The notes under the pieces were generated by a model. The model worked only from the letters and a program-made list of their open reading frames with translations, had not been told where the DNA came from and did no database searches. A stretch of 64,000 nt of DNA from Juglans regia (Eukaryota; Streptophyta; Magnoliopsida; Fagales; Juglandaceae), in contig NC_049907.1 in the NCBI RefSeq assembly GCF_001411555.2, positions 33,501,866 to 33,565,865 on the forward strand, given 5' to 3'. The stretch's first letter is position 1, and every line of letters starts with the position of its first letter. Below are positions 12,196 through 22,845 of the stretch, one piece after another. A program made the position numbers and the translations under genes.

Positions 12196-12200
12196 ATGGT

Positions 12201-14085
12201 AATTTACACATACAATAGTTTCTTCTTCTTTTTCCTTTCTTCAGATAAGAAAAATAAAAAGAACAATTCCTCATGAGGAAAAAATAATCGATAAATTAAC
12301 AAAGGGTAGATTTTGATACTAACTAGTTATGGGTTGAATCAAAAAAGTTTCAAAGGCAATCACTTTGTTGTCTGCCCACCATGAAAAAACCAAAAGAGCA
12401 GAGGAAAAGTCCATAGCCCTCCTTTTTTAGCACCCTTTAATATCAATTAAGCAAAAAATAAAGGGAGAAGAAAAAGTACTAGATCGGTGCAAAAACATTA
12501 TCCTCAGCGTTTTTTTATAAATCCTGAGCAAGAAAAGAAATGCAGTGACTTGGTTAAATAAAAGTGTAAATAAAGCAATAACTAACTGCTATATAAAAGT
12601 GTAAAACCTTAGTTAAGTACATGAATATGTCCTTAATTCGAGACTTCACGCTAAACAAAGCAATTTAAATATGGACATCTGAGAATTCATCCAGGAAGTT
12701 GGGGAAGAAGCAACGGAGATTATATGAAAACGGCAAAAAAAAAAAAAACATTTACATTTACTTAGTTGTTCATGTTTTCTCATGCACGGATATATAATCT
12801 CCTTTTCTCGAAAATCAATCAAGGCCCAACAAATAATCGACCCACTAACAATAAACAGAAATCTATAACGAAACCTGTCGAAACAAAAAATCTATAAGCT
12901 CGAGCTATGTTTTCGCCAGATAAGTGTTTGGTTGGATGATGTTGAACCTGCAAATTAAGTTCAACCCGACTTTATGAGTTCTTCTCGGTACAGGTGAGTT
13001 GGCGGACTACATTGCGCACGAACCTAACGTGTTAGAACGCATCAGCACTTGCCAAACCAGCTCTTGAAGTCTCTCGCTCCATTTTCACTTCAGTTCGGCG
13101 TTCGAATCTATGTAGGATTCTTTTACCACAAACATCATAACAAACAAAAGTGTCTATGTTTCTTTCGCTCTCCATTTTCACTTCAATTTTTTTTTCGAAA
13201 CTATCAATCTCCTTGAGCCCTCAGCCTTTCCGTAATGGCTGTCCTTTCCGTAATGGTTGTCTGTCGAGAACATCAGGAGCCATTATCAATTGTCTCCAAT
13301 CTAGAGTAGGTTTGTTGAGCATGATCAGCCAAAGTTCTTGCTGGAGTTCTTTAGCCCATCATCGTGAACCTCCATTTTCTTCTCCGAGACCTCAAAATGT
13401 CAGAGACCAAGATGCAAATTCTGGAAGAGCCGATGAGTAGCTGGAGGTGACCGGACCCTGTGGATAAGATCCAGTCATATTCGTGGTGCTCGGGGACCGA
13501 CATGGTCGCGACTAGGGGTGAATCAGCGGGTTGGATCGATGCATCTAGGACAGCCACTCGGAGGAGGGAGTCAGGTTGTGAGGGGAGGGGCAAGGTGAAG
13601 GCGATGAAGCGAGATGGAATTAAGGTTTCAAAGGTGGCTAGATCGAGTTTTGTCCTTGCTTCCGATCAGATGTTTCACCAAAAAGATGCAATACGGTGCG
13701 TTAGATGGTGCGTCAAACTGTTTGTACCTAACAAATCTTATATATTAATTTGTAAAAGTTATTCGGGCTTTCTTTTTGGTAAAGGGTTTGAAACAATTTT
13801 TTCAGTTGGTCCATGAACAACTGGACTTTGAGCTCATCATGGTTTCCCCCCTTGGGCCCTAACCCTTTCATTGATAACAGGCCCACATACTTCAATCATA
13901 CAGACCGAGTAATTAGTTTTAGAGAAATTATTGTTGCAGTCGTTAGTGTATAAGTGTCGTGCAATCATTTTAAAAAAAGTAAATAAATACGGGACTCACA
14001 TGAAACATTGTCATTACTACCTACCCCTATTTTATTAGTCAAGCTTTTAGATATTTCAAAATATATTTAGCAGCTACTAAATGAG
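12201..14085. other. Intergenic, no recognisable gene
   Basis: AT-rich DNA with a short poly-A run near 12736-12750. Open frames at 13150-13440, 13351-13593 (-) and 13460-13816 overlap each other on both strands and show no known motif. I see nothing firm here. Confidence 0.4.
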
Positions 14086-14300
14086 GGATTGAGGAGACTG
14101 CATAAACTTGTCTACAAGTCCAATAGCAAATGAAATCTCTGGGCGAGTCAGAGTGAAGTACTGGAGACCGCCCACCATACATACTCCTATAGGCCGATGG
14201 ATCTGATAGTAGCTCACCATCATGAGAATACAGCTTGGCGTTAAGCTGGAGTCACACGGGGACTCGTTTAGATAGAGATGCTGCTCATTGACCAGCCTTT
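14085..14300 (-). pseudogene. Ty1/Copia polyprotein fragment (RT to RNase H region)
   Basis: On the minus strand, one frame carries DGELLSDPSAYRSM and another carries GGLQYFTLTRPEISFAI. These are adjacent parts of the Copia segment between reverse transcriptase and RNase H, put out of frame by a small insertion. No LTRs were found around it, so it is an isolated relic. A possible organelle-derived stretch follows it. Confidence 0.7.
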
Positions 14301-14309
14301 GATCCTAGA

Positions 14310-15270
14310 AAGCTTGAGCATAAGGGTGTTTGCAGAAATGATTTATTGAAGAAAACTGATGAAAACAAGCCCAAGGGGAATACCAAATTCTGTACTTATG
14401 TTAGGGGGGAAGAAAGCCAAACATTAGAAGAGCCCAATCGTTCTAGGAGCGGCAAGAGATCAATAAAAACCTCATATGGTAAAGCTCAAAATAGAAAGGC
14501 AGATTCCCGAAAAAGCCTTTGCAGCATTGCAAGAAAACAACATTGTCAAAGTAGTGCCTCTACTGTTCCCTCCTTCCCACCGCCCTCCCCTCTATGGATC
14601 ATCTCGCTCTACTTCCAAGTAAATTGGGTAAATAGGTTGGACGGACTTATCATCATGTTCATTTTCTTATGTAAAAAGACCACTCGTATATCGGAAACAT
14701 TTCAAAACAATCCTTAGACTTCTACAGATGCTTCATTGGCATCTTATTCATATGAAAGAGTGTGGGATGCTTTTTTCATAGAATTACTATTTTTGGAGGA
14801 TTGGATTACACCTTTCTTTTAGTCCATTATTCTGATACCCCATGTCTTTCCTGCTGTGTCAAGGCCACAACGAGCGGAATGGAGCTTCTATTTTGCTATT
14901 TCTTTTGTTGGAACTTTGTAAACACCTTTCGAATTAAATGATTCAGTGTGAAAATCACACTCACTCTCTCTAGACCGCCCTTTACTCAACTCAAAATAGC
15001 GTATATTAGAAAGCATCTCATGAGTTGAAAGACTCGTTACAACTTGCGCTTTTGTCAAGGGCAAGGGAATCACCCGGCTCATTCACCAGAAATCTGCCTA
15101 AGAAAGACCTATCCGGAAACAAAGATGGTTTCGTAGCTGATAAAATTTAATAGTGAACTCCACTCTTTTTCAAAACGACTGCACGACGCTTACGCACTTC
15201 ACGATTACATGTAGCATTACTCTTAGTTTTACTGGTTTAGTGATTGTGCTCGTTGAACATTTTTTGTGAG
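14310..15270. other. Non-coding stretch of distinct base composition
   Basis: Less AT-rich than its flanks, with no long credible frame. The texture (for example around 14840-14900 and 15050-15130) reminds me of plant mitochondrial intergenic DNA, but I cannot name a source gene. Short frames at 14346-14717 (+) and 14888-15082 (-) are unsupported. Confidence 0.3.
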
Positions 15271-15277
15271 GTTTGAC

Positions 15278-15905
15278 TAGGGGTGTAAGAAAAAATCGAA
15301 AAATAGATTAAACTGGATCAGTTTGTAATCAGTTTGGTGTAGTATCAGTTCTTAAAAATGAAAACTGATCATAAATCGGTACGATACCGATTTTTATATT
15401 TTGAAAATCGATTTAAACCGAATCAGACCGGTACATATATATTTTTAATTTTTTATATTATATATAATTTTTATATATGTTATATGTTACATTTCGAATT
15501 AAATAATATGAAATTCTAATCTTATTATTCAAATTTATTAATATACTAGCATAATTAAACACTAATTATACTATTTTAATCTTATTATTCAAGTTTATTA
15601 ATCTCACTAATAGGCTAGACATTACTTATATTATACTATTATAATTGAATATTAAAGAATTAAGAATTAATAATTATTAATAATAAATATTAAATTATCA
15701 CAATTAAATTTAATATTAAAAAAATTATAATATTAAACAGTGTCATACATATAAATGATAAATCGGAAATTCGGACTAAAATTAAAAAATTAAAAAAATA
15801 AAAAATTTATTTTAATGATAAATCGGTTATCGATTCTTAAATTTTTAAAAATATTTATTTTCAAAATTTCTCTAAAATTGGACCAGGCTGCAAGGTTAAT
15901 CCCTA
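15278..15905. mobile_element. hAT-like MITE, TAGGGGTG ends
   Basis: Begins TAGGGGTGTAAG and ends TTAATCCCTA, giving short inverted ends TAGGG/CCCTA. It is flanked by GTTTGAC on both sides (15271-15277 and 15906-15912), a perfect 7-bp and near-8-bp duplication as expected for hAT. The interior has AATCGGT/ACCGATT-type repeats (ATAAATCGG..., ACCGATTTTTAT) and an AT-rich core. No transposase. It ends about 230 bp before the start codon of the gene at 16135. Confidence 0.75.
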
Positions 15906-16134
15906 GTTTGACCCCTAGCCGGCGAATCTCGGAATTATGACCTTACGCGTCATTGTCTTACGTCGCCCCGACTAGGAATCGAGTATATTATCGCGTTTGC
16001 GTTGGCAATCTGTATTCCCGACGTGGCTTTCCCACTCATTTTCCCTCTCGGGAAAATAAATTCCAAACCCTTGCTCTTCTCTTTTCCAACCGATTCCCAA
16101 TTTCTCATTTCTCGGGTGTGAGGACTTCACGGGC

Positions 16135-16677
16135 ATGGACATCTCTCTCATCGCTGACACGGTTAATGTGGCCACCGCGCAAGGCCTAGGCTTCGCCAAA
16201 TCCATTCTTCGTCGTCATTGCGTCGCCTCCCACAACAACAACCTCTCAATCTCTGCCGTGCTTTTCGCGGTCGGCGCTCTAGCTCCTCCGACGGTCAGAT
16301 CCAATTACTCTCGAACTGGTGCCCGGACGTTCCTCCGAAAAAAACGCCGCACGAGAAGGAGATCCTTCGGCGGCGAGGACTCCGAGGACGGTGAAGACGA
16401 CGGTTTTTTTGGCGACGGTGGAGATGGTCCATTCGGCGGAGGCAGTGGTGGCGGTGGCAGAGGGTGGAATTTTGACGGATTCGGAGGACTTAATTGGGAT
16501 GGATCGCCGTCACCGCCCTCTGACCCCGCTTTCGATTTCGTTTACGAGGTCATCTGCTGGATTGCGCTCTCGAATTGCGTGCACTTCGCGTTCAAGAGGA
16601 TCGTTCGGATTCTGGCGGATGGGATTGGAGATGCTGAGAGAGAGAAGGTGCCGATGAGGTTGACATCGGTTTGCTAA
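16135..16677 (+). CDS. Conserved plant Gly-rich protein, probably plastid-targeted
   Basis: 180 codons, single exon. The N-terminal 70 residues are rich in Ala, Ser, Arg and hydrophobic residues with few acids, compatible with a transit peptide. A basic patch follows (RKKRRTRRR near 68-76), then an acidic and glycine-rich linker (GEDSEDGEDD, then GGG runs, about 78-120). The C-terminus (about 130-180) is the most gene-like part: FDFVYEVICWIALSNCVHFAF, probably one membrane helix, then FKRIVRI and a final REKVPMRLTSVC. I believe proteins with this C-terminus are conserved in plants but of unknown function. The coding region is GC-rich compared with its flanks, and the start lies in a plausible TC-rich leader. 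The frame at 16319-16657 is a shadow. Function is not inferred. Confidence 0.8.
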   Translation: MDISLIADTVNVATAQGLGFAKSILRRHCVASHNNNLSISAVLFAVGALAPPTVRSNYSRTGARTFLRKKRRTRRRSFGGEDSEDGEDDGFFGDGGDGPFGGGSGGGGRGWNFDGFGGLNWDGSPSPPSDPAFDFVYEVICWIALSNCVHFAFKRIVRILADGIGDAEREKVPMRLTSVC

Positions 16678-16838
16678 TACGGTACCGTTATCTACTCAAT
16701 GCTCGGCATACAAATGAGGGATTATTCGGAAGTAATTTCTGAATTTGACTTTGGGGGAGGGGTGGCTTCTGAACTTTCTGATAAGATTTGTATATATTGT
16801 ATATATTGCACATAATCTCATTGACCTATAAATTGGTT

Positions 16839-16844
16839 AATAAA
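16839..16844 (+). promoter_or_regulatory. Possible polyadenylation signal
   Basis: AATAAA lies 162 bp after the stop codon of the gene at 16135-16677, in an AT-rich 3' region, a typical plant spacing. Confidence 0.45.
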
Positions 16845-16917
16845 AATTGATATGATTTATTGGTATGATTGATTTCGAGAACTTCAATTTGCTGATTGAT
16901 CATTCACCCTGTTGTGT

Positions 16918-17130
16918 GTCACATTCAAGTGGTAAAGGAGTTGGTCGCGGTGATATGCTTCTCCAGGTCCAAGATTCAAATTTTCTTAAATGCAAATAAT
17001 TTATAGGCGCTGTCAGAGTAGGGAAACTTCCCTTGAATTACCTAAGATGCTGCAGGATACTCCTTATCAAGGGTCTGTCCACCTCCGGGATTAATCGGAA
17101 CTTTTTGTTCTTGGACACCCGGTGCTGATA
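16918..17130 (+). mobile_element. tRNA-derived SINE, plus strand
   Basis: An A-box-like AAGTGGTAAAGGAGT near 16927 is followed 25 bp later by a B-box-like GGTCCAAGATTCAAAT near 16966. The body ends CGGGATTAATCGG and GGACACCCGGTGCTGATAAAG. This is the layout of a SINE family I recall from woody plants. The tail is short, without a long poly-A, and clear target duplications were not found. No coding capacity. Confidence 0.7.
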
Positions 17131-18654
17131 AAGTGTTTCACGAACTGACTTTTTTTTCCTTTCTCTTAGCCAAGTATTTGTAACGAATTGGAGGTCTAGT
17201 TAACCCGGGAACATTGAACTTTGTGGCAATTTGCATGTCTGAATAGTAAATTACTTACTGCACAATGCGCTTTTGTAAGGGGAAAACTGATTTTTAGAGC
17301 TTTGTGGTAATCCATAGATCAAGAGATTGAAATAGGTGGTTATATTTTTTCTGTGGTGACTCGAGCACAAGTATTTGGCTGGGTGATGCCTAGTGCAGCT
17401 CTTTCACCTCCTAGGCTGGTGGCTTTTCAACTTATGTTGTCTGCTAAATTAGTTTGTTTGAATATGTTAACATTGATTTTTTTATAATAGTAGTTTTGAT
17501 TAGTTTTATGATGATGGGCACTGCTATCTGAAGCCTCCTTGTTGATGTAGTGTCTTTTTAATAGAACGTTTTGATAGAATTGTTCCAACAAGTTTTATGA
17601 TAAGTCTTCATTGCCATAGGAAGTCCCTTGTGGGTAGTAGAATGGTTTTAATACTGGCCAGTCATGGATCTGAACAGCATATGCAGTCATCTCTATGGTA
17701 ATATATTACTAGTGTGGGTGCCTTGATAAGAGAGTGTTTCGATAGAAATAGCCATCAAATTGTCTTGACAAATAGTACGATGCCAGTGTAGACCTAAAGA
17801 GGTTGAATCGGGCTTTTTTATATTTTTGATACGGAGTTTATGCCTTGCATGGTAGGTTGAGAAGTGTTCTAGTTTCTTGAGGGAGGCTAAACACGTCAAT
17901 GCAACTTTGGTATGTGCATTTGTTGCCACTGATTGCCGAGATGCCCAAACTGTTCTAATAGCAAAACCCCGTACTGGTTAGTTTTTTTTGTTACAATGAT
18001 AGAGGATTTTGCTGCTTTTCTTTGGGTTACATATTGCTTTCTGTGAAATTGCGGGATGCCTATAATTGTTATCCTGGTGGAGTTTTCAAATTCTGGGATC
18101 TTAATCTTTGACCACGGACACTTCGCTTGCTTGTTTTCCCCCACGAGCCAAATATACCATATGTTTTATCGGCTTGTTATCTGAATCAGGGTGTGACTGC
18201 AGGGGTATCCATTTTGTTTTGTAAGGTGCTAAGCTGAAAGATTTGGTTAGCATACATTCATAGATTGGTCTGTGAAAATTTTCTGGATATGTCAACTGTT
18301 GTCTGTTTTACCTGACAGCGTTTGTGAAAGTGATATACGACCTTATGGTCAAGCAATCACATGCTTTTTTTACTGAGGGAAAGGATTTTATAAAGTGTGT
18401 AAATTAAGTTTGATATGTGAAGAGATAATCATGTCATAGTGTGCCTTAGATAACGTAGGATTATGACTCGGTTTAGGTGGTTTTGTTTAAAACTGTGGAC
18501 AAACCTCATTGGTATTTGTATTGACTTGGAATCAGCTGTGTCTCAATCAACAGGAATATAGGCTTGAATATATTGGGATCGAATTCTCAAGGGCTATCAT
18601 TGATTGGAAACCACAAATTGTCATAGAGACGGCTTAGAGGTTCATTCATGTATA

Positions 18655-18663
<9 letters not shown>

Positions 18664-18695
<32 letters not shown>

Positions 18696-18935
18696 TTTTT
18701 ATGTCAGGAACCTCTTCAATTCAAGGCAGGGCTCTCCGAGTCCACTCCTGTAGAGTAAATTTTGATCTCGTGCATTGCACCCTCAAAAAATTCTCCACAT
18801 AAAATTGGTTAAATCTCTGATTTTTTACTAGGAGTGTGACCCCAAAAGATTATTTACATCCATTAGTTATTGAATCTTAGACTTTGAAGGATGTGATATT
18901 CCAAAATTCACCACTTATGGCAACCCCTTGGGGTT
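18664..18935 (-). mobile_element. tRNA-derived SINE, minus strand, with target duplication
   Basis: On the minus strand it begins CCCCAAGGGGTTGCCATAAGTGG, then a B-box-like GTCTAAGATTCAATAAC. It ends GGTTCCTGACAT followed by a poly-A tail (poly-T on plus at about 18688-18701) and an AT run. Flanks carry a 17-bp near-direct repeat, CATGTATATGTGCATAT (18647-18663) and CACGTAGATGTGCATAT (18936-18952), differing at two positions. That fits LINE-mediated insertion. Confidence 0.7.
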
Positions 18936-20102
18936 CACGTAGATGTGCATATGTATATGTTGTTCCATATTTAGATCATCTATAGGAGTGAATTTTTTTG
19001 TTTTGTTTTTTGTTTTTTTTTTTAATGAAGTATCTTTTTGATCTGTCGTTTCCAAAGAGACACAAATACATATTTTAAAATAGATAATTGCATATTGGTG
19101 CTTAACTATTGTTATAGATTGGTTACCAAAAAGTACCTAAATCTCAAGGAGAAATAGGGTCCCACTTGGGGGCCTACAAGATGCAACAAAGTCTGACCCA
19201 CGTTATGTTCCAAATCCAGCTTGTTTATGACTGTTCTGAAAAATGAGAAGTCAGCTGACATGTACCTAACTTTTTGTGACCTGATATACGAAATTTTAGC
19301 TTCCAATGATTGGATTTCAATTACACGAAAAATAAGGAGACTCTATTGATTACTCTGTAATGATGGTGTGTATGTATCTATCCTAATGTAATGTCCCACT
19401 CAGAATCGTGTGACGTTTGGTTTGCTCTGGTTCATGAATCTTTCTTTATGGATGAAAATTATTCAAATGTTTCGTCTCGTTGTCCCATCAACCTTCTGCA
19501 TATACAAACTGACCTGTCAATTTTTATTTTTTATTTTTTTACATTTTAAATATATGCTATACGTGGTACTGGGTTTTTTTGTCATCATGATTACAATCTG
19601 AGAGAAGGCATGTTTGTTATATAATAGTGAGCAGTTGTGGCTTGCGGGGTGGTGCAGAGGTGACTCAATTTTCAGGAGCATAGGAGCCCCATAGACAGAG
19701 TGTGGTGATAAGGACTGGCCATTGGCATTAATGTTAGAGCCCTCAGCCCTGTGCTGGTTTGCAGTTGCATAACAAATTTATGGTAGTCGTCCTGATGTAT
19801 ATTGTCAATCCTCTGATTCTTTGGAATATCAAAGACAGTAAACAGGGTGAGGGATTTCATCAGATAAGGATTCATCTTAGAGAACCAACCATACGAGGTA
19901 GAGTGAGTTGGTAGTAAAATGCTACTCGTTTGCTGGATCTTCTTTGTAGGAGGGAGACTTGCGTACGTTAACTCCACCTGTATATGCTTTAACATCAATT
20001 GAAGTTTAAAAAAGCTCAAGGTGGAAGAGAAAATGTTTAGGTATTTTGAGTTATTTGTTTCAGTGAATTCAATATATGATCACGTTCCATTTGAATTTGC
20101 AG

Positions 20103-20234
20103 GCTTTTCACGCGCGTCCAGTAATGTCTACTCAACTCGATCCGGGGCAGTTGACACATGGACTCATGTTCCCGTGTTTCATTTTCCCATCTGGTTTGCT
20201 GAGGCAGAGACATATGAATTTTCAACGTGTTGTG
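20103..20234 (+). other. Candidate phase-0 exon of unknown transcript
   Basis: 132 bp open throughout (44 codons), preceded by TTTGAATTTGCAG and followed by GTAAGT, a perfect plant donor. The encoded peptide (containing MSTQLDPGQLTHGLMFPCF) is not recognised, and no partner exon could be assigned. It may be an exon of a non-coding or 3'-UTR-spliced transcript, or chance. Confidence 0.25.
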
Positions 20235-21245
20235 GTAAGTAATGACACATGCATGCTGTTATTTTGTTAATTTGGAGTCCGACAGCTATATTTATACGCC
20301 TCTGCTGTCCTGTTTCAACTGCTTGGGTTGAAAATATTAAATGAGGAACGTTGAACATTCTTCTTGGATCTTCTTTCTTCATCTTCTCTTCCTTGGTCCA
20401 AAGCAGCAGTGGAAAGTGAAGATGTAGAGGTCAAACCATCAACATAAACTTGTCGTCGATTAGATGAGAAACGCGTAGACACTCCTCCTACAAATCAAGT
20501 TGGACAGAACTACGAACGTAAAATTGGTTCATATTCTTTTATATAAGCAACCATTAAAATGAAACTTTCATAGCCATTTTATTTAGGCACTCAACGATAG
20601 AAAGGAACGGCCCAACCGAGATAAAGAGTAGTTGTGGAGACCGGATTTATCAAAAGATTGTGACATCCCTTCCATTCTACTGAAATTGTCAATCAGACAA
20701 AATTTCGAAACAACCGTCAGGCCCGATCATGCAAGATTTTAATATTTATAAGAGATGAGAGACATTAGTACTGACGTGTGACATGAGATAATAAATATTT
20801 ATGATGAAAAGTAGCGTTTATTCAATATAAAAAGATGATAATTAAAATATTTACAAATAATATGCTGATCAATAATATTTTATTAGAATATCTGATACAT
20901 CAGCAATTAATTAATTTATGATTATTTATTAAATTGAAAAATAATATGCCATGACTATAATTAGAAAAAGGTAGAAATTATATTTTACGTCATTAAATTG
21001 TCATTTTTCTATTTTATTCTAAATTATCAGCATTGTTGAATTATCAAATTTTGATGGTAGACGAACTATGATCGTTGAAATTGTGTCATATTTTTTTATA
21101 ATTTAAATTGTCAGATTAAAATTAAGTGTCAAAACGACCATTATTCAGTGCTCAAAAAGAATTTATCCTCAGAAAAGGTATTCATATAAAAGTTTATTTC
21201 AAATACAAAACAAAGATGCATGCACTTTTTCGAAAACGTTGCTCT

Positions 21246-21420
21246 TCCCACCGGTAGCTTTTGCTGGCAGCAATCGTTGAATTTTTTTTTTTAATTTTTT
21301 ATTTAATAATTAAGTAAATATTTTTTTAATAATATAAATTTTTAAAAAAATATATTTAAAAATATTAAAAAAATACATGAAAATAAACAAGCGGTAGCGG
21401 AGCTCGGCGGCTGTAGAGCC
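21246..21420. repeat. Probable MITE related to the Mutator-like element at 50683
   Basis: Left end ACCGGTAGCTTTTGCTGGCAGC and right end GGTAGCGGAGCTCGGCGGCTGTAG flank an A/T core rich in AAAAATATT and AAAAAATACATGAAAA. The right end resembles the AGCGGGAGCTC...TGTAG end of the element at 50683-51334. Target duplication not identified. Confidence 0.35.
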
Positions 21421-21659
21421 ATCTGCACTTTTTTATCTTATCTCACCACGAGTGGCCTACAAGGGTTGGTAGAAATAAAGCAACTCTGAGCTGAAAGAAG
21501 TGGCCGTGGCTGCCACCCTCCCTTCCTTATATATAAATATAAATATATATATATAATTAAATTATATTAAAAATTTATAATATATAAAGTGTAATAATCT
21601 ATACAAATTTTAAATATATAAATCCCACCTAAATCACGATTCTTTAAAAAAGATTAAGG

Positions 21660-22012
21660 TTGCGTTTGGATGTTGAAGTGAGTTGAGTTGAGTTGAATTG
21701 AGATGATAAAATATTGTTAGAATATTATTTTTTAATATTATTATTATTTTAAGATTTAAAAAGTTGAATTATTTATTATATTTTATGTTGGGATTTGAAA
21801 AAGTTGTAATGATGAGTTGAGATGAGTTGAGAGATGTTTGTCATTGAAACGAAGCCTAATTCAAATAGATGAAATGAAATATTTTATTAAAAGTTGAATA
21901 AAAAATTAATTAATTTATTATATTTTATATAAAAATTTAAAAAAATTATAATAATTATATAAGATGATATGAGATAATTTAATTTTATATAATTAAACCA
22001 ACCCTAAATTTC
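21660..22012. repeat. GAGTTGAG-rich MITE copy 2, with an adjoining diverged copy
   Basis: 21660-21858 starts GCGTTTGGATGTTGAAGTGAGTTG and ends GATGAGTTGAGAGATGTTTG around an AATATTATTATTATTTTAAG core. It is the reverse orientation of the copy at 7706. A second, more decayed block continues to about 22012 (AAAGTTGAATAAAAAATTAA ... GATGATATGAGATAATTT). Confidence 0.6.
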
Positions 22013-22333
22013 ACTATAAAATGTATAAACAAAATCATTTTTTTAAACCCTACTTTTTTATAAAAGATTTGTATGCTAAATATTTACACCTCTTGTTACT
22101 CATAAATAAATTATTTACATTGCACAACATTTTATAAATATAATATCTTTATGATGTGATGATAAAATAAGAATTAACGAGATAAAAGTGCGTGTATTAC
22201 CAATATAATAAGTCAAGATTATACTATAAAACTAAAAGAAAAATTATATACATAAGCTTCACATTTTTACATATCACTTAAAAGTATGTGAATTTATTCT
22301 TTTACTTTTATATTTCATATTCTTAAAGAAAAA

Positions 22334-22485
22334 TTCTAAACATAAGCTTCACACCCTGCACATCCATTTAAAAACAACTTTTTTATCCTCATATTTCATA
22401 TTGAATTCAATATGAAATATGAAGATAAAAAAGTAAAATCACATATTTTTAAGTGGGTGTGCAGAGTGTGAGGCTTCTGTGTAGC
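22334..22485. repeat. Foldback (snapback) element, 150 bp
   Basis: Near-perfect inverted repeat centred on GAATTC at 22403-22408. The inner arms CATATTTCATATTGAATT and AATTCAATATGAAATATG pair fully. The outer arms AAGCTTCACACCCTGCACA and TGTGCAGAGTGTGAGGCTT pair with a few mismatches. A diverged half copy of the left arm lies at about 22240-22325. It lies 360 bp beyond the stop of the ERF gene. Confidence 0.75.
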
Positions 22486-22671
22486 ACAACTCATTTTTAA
22501 ATAGTGTAGCATAACTCAAACTAAAATAAGAGTGATTAATTATTAGGAAAAAAAAAAAACAACCGAGAGGATGAGATACATGCACCGACAACAGATCACG
22601 GGCAGAATCCAAGGTTTTGAAACAAAGGCAGATGAGGACAAGGACGATGACATTGCAAACACACGCTACGA

Positions 22672-22677
22672 TTTATT
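22672..22677 (-). promoter_or_regulatory. Possible polyadenylation signal of the ERF gene
   Basis: AATAAA on the minus strand, about 170 bp after the stop codon of the gene ending at 22846. Confidence 0.4.
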
Positions 22678-22845
22678 TATGGTATTTACGGCACCGATGG
22701 AGAGAGTTGTGACAAACATAAGAGCATAAAACACGTACATATGGCAGCCGTAGGCCGCGTAGCCATTCAAATTTAAACCCTAGCACAAAAAGATTACAGA
22801 CTCACAGACATAACTCTCCGTTTATCATCTGTTTTTGTTAAGGCC

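Larger units (their letters stand above)
17131..20640. other. Intergenic or untranslated region with one SINE and a candidate exon
   Basis: Apart from the SINE at 18664-18935 and a possible exon at 20103-20234, no gene is recognised. A (TA)n run lies at about 18657-18687. A minus-strand frame at 19672-20019 (115 codons) has no motif I recognise. Confidence 0.4.

Noticed and set aside
13150..13816. Three overlapping frames of 80-118 codons
   Set aside because: On both strands, without domain motifs, signal or splice context.
16319..16657. Second plus-strand frame over the Gly-rich gene
   Set aside because: Shadow frame; the 16135 frame has the better start, composition and C-terminus.
17500..17540. 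C/D-box snoRNA-like words (ATGATG ... CTGA)
   Set aside because: Spacing is too short and no terminal stem is seen.
20655..20670. TGTGACATCCC as another LTR start
   Set aside because: No matching TCACA end or target duplication within reach.
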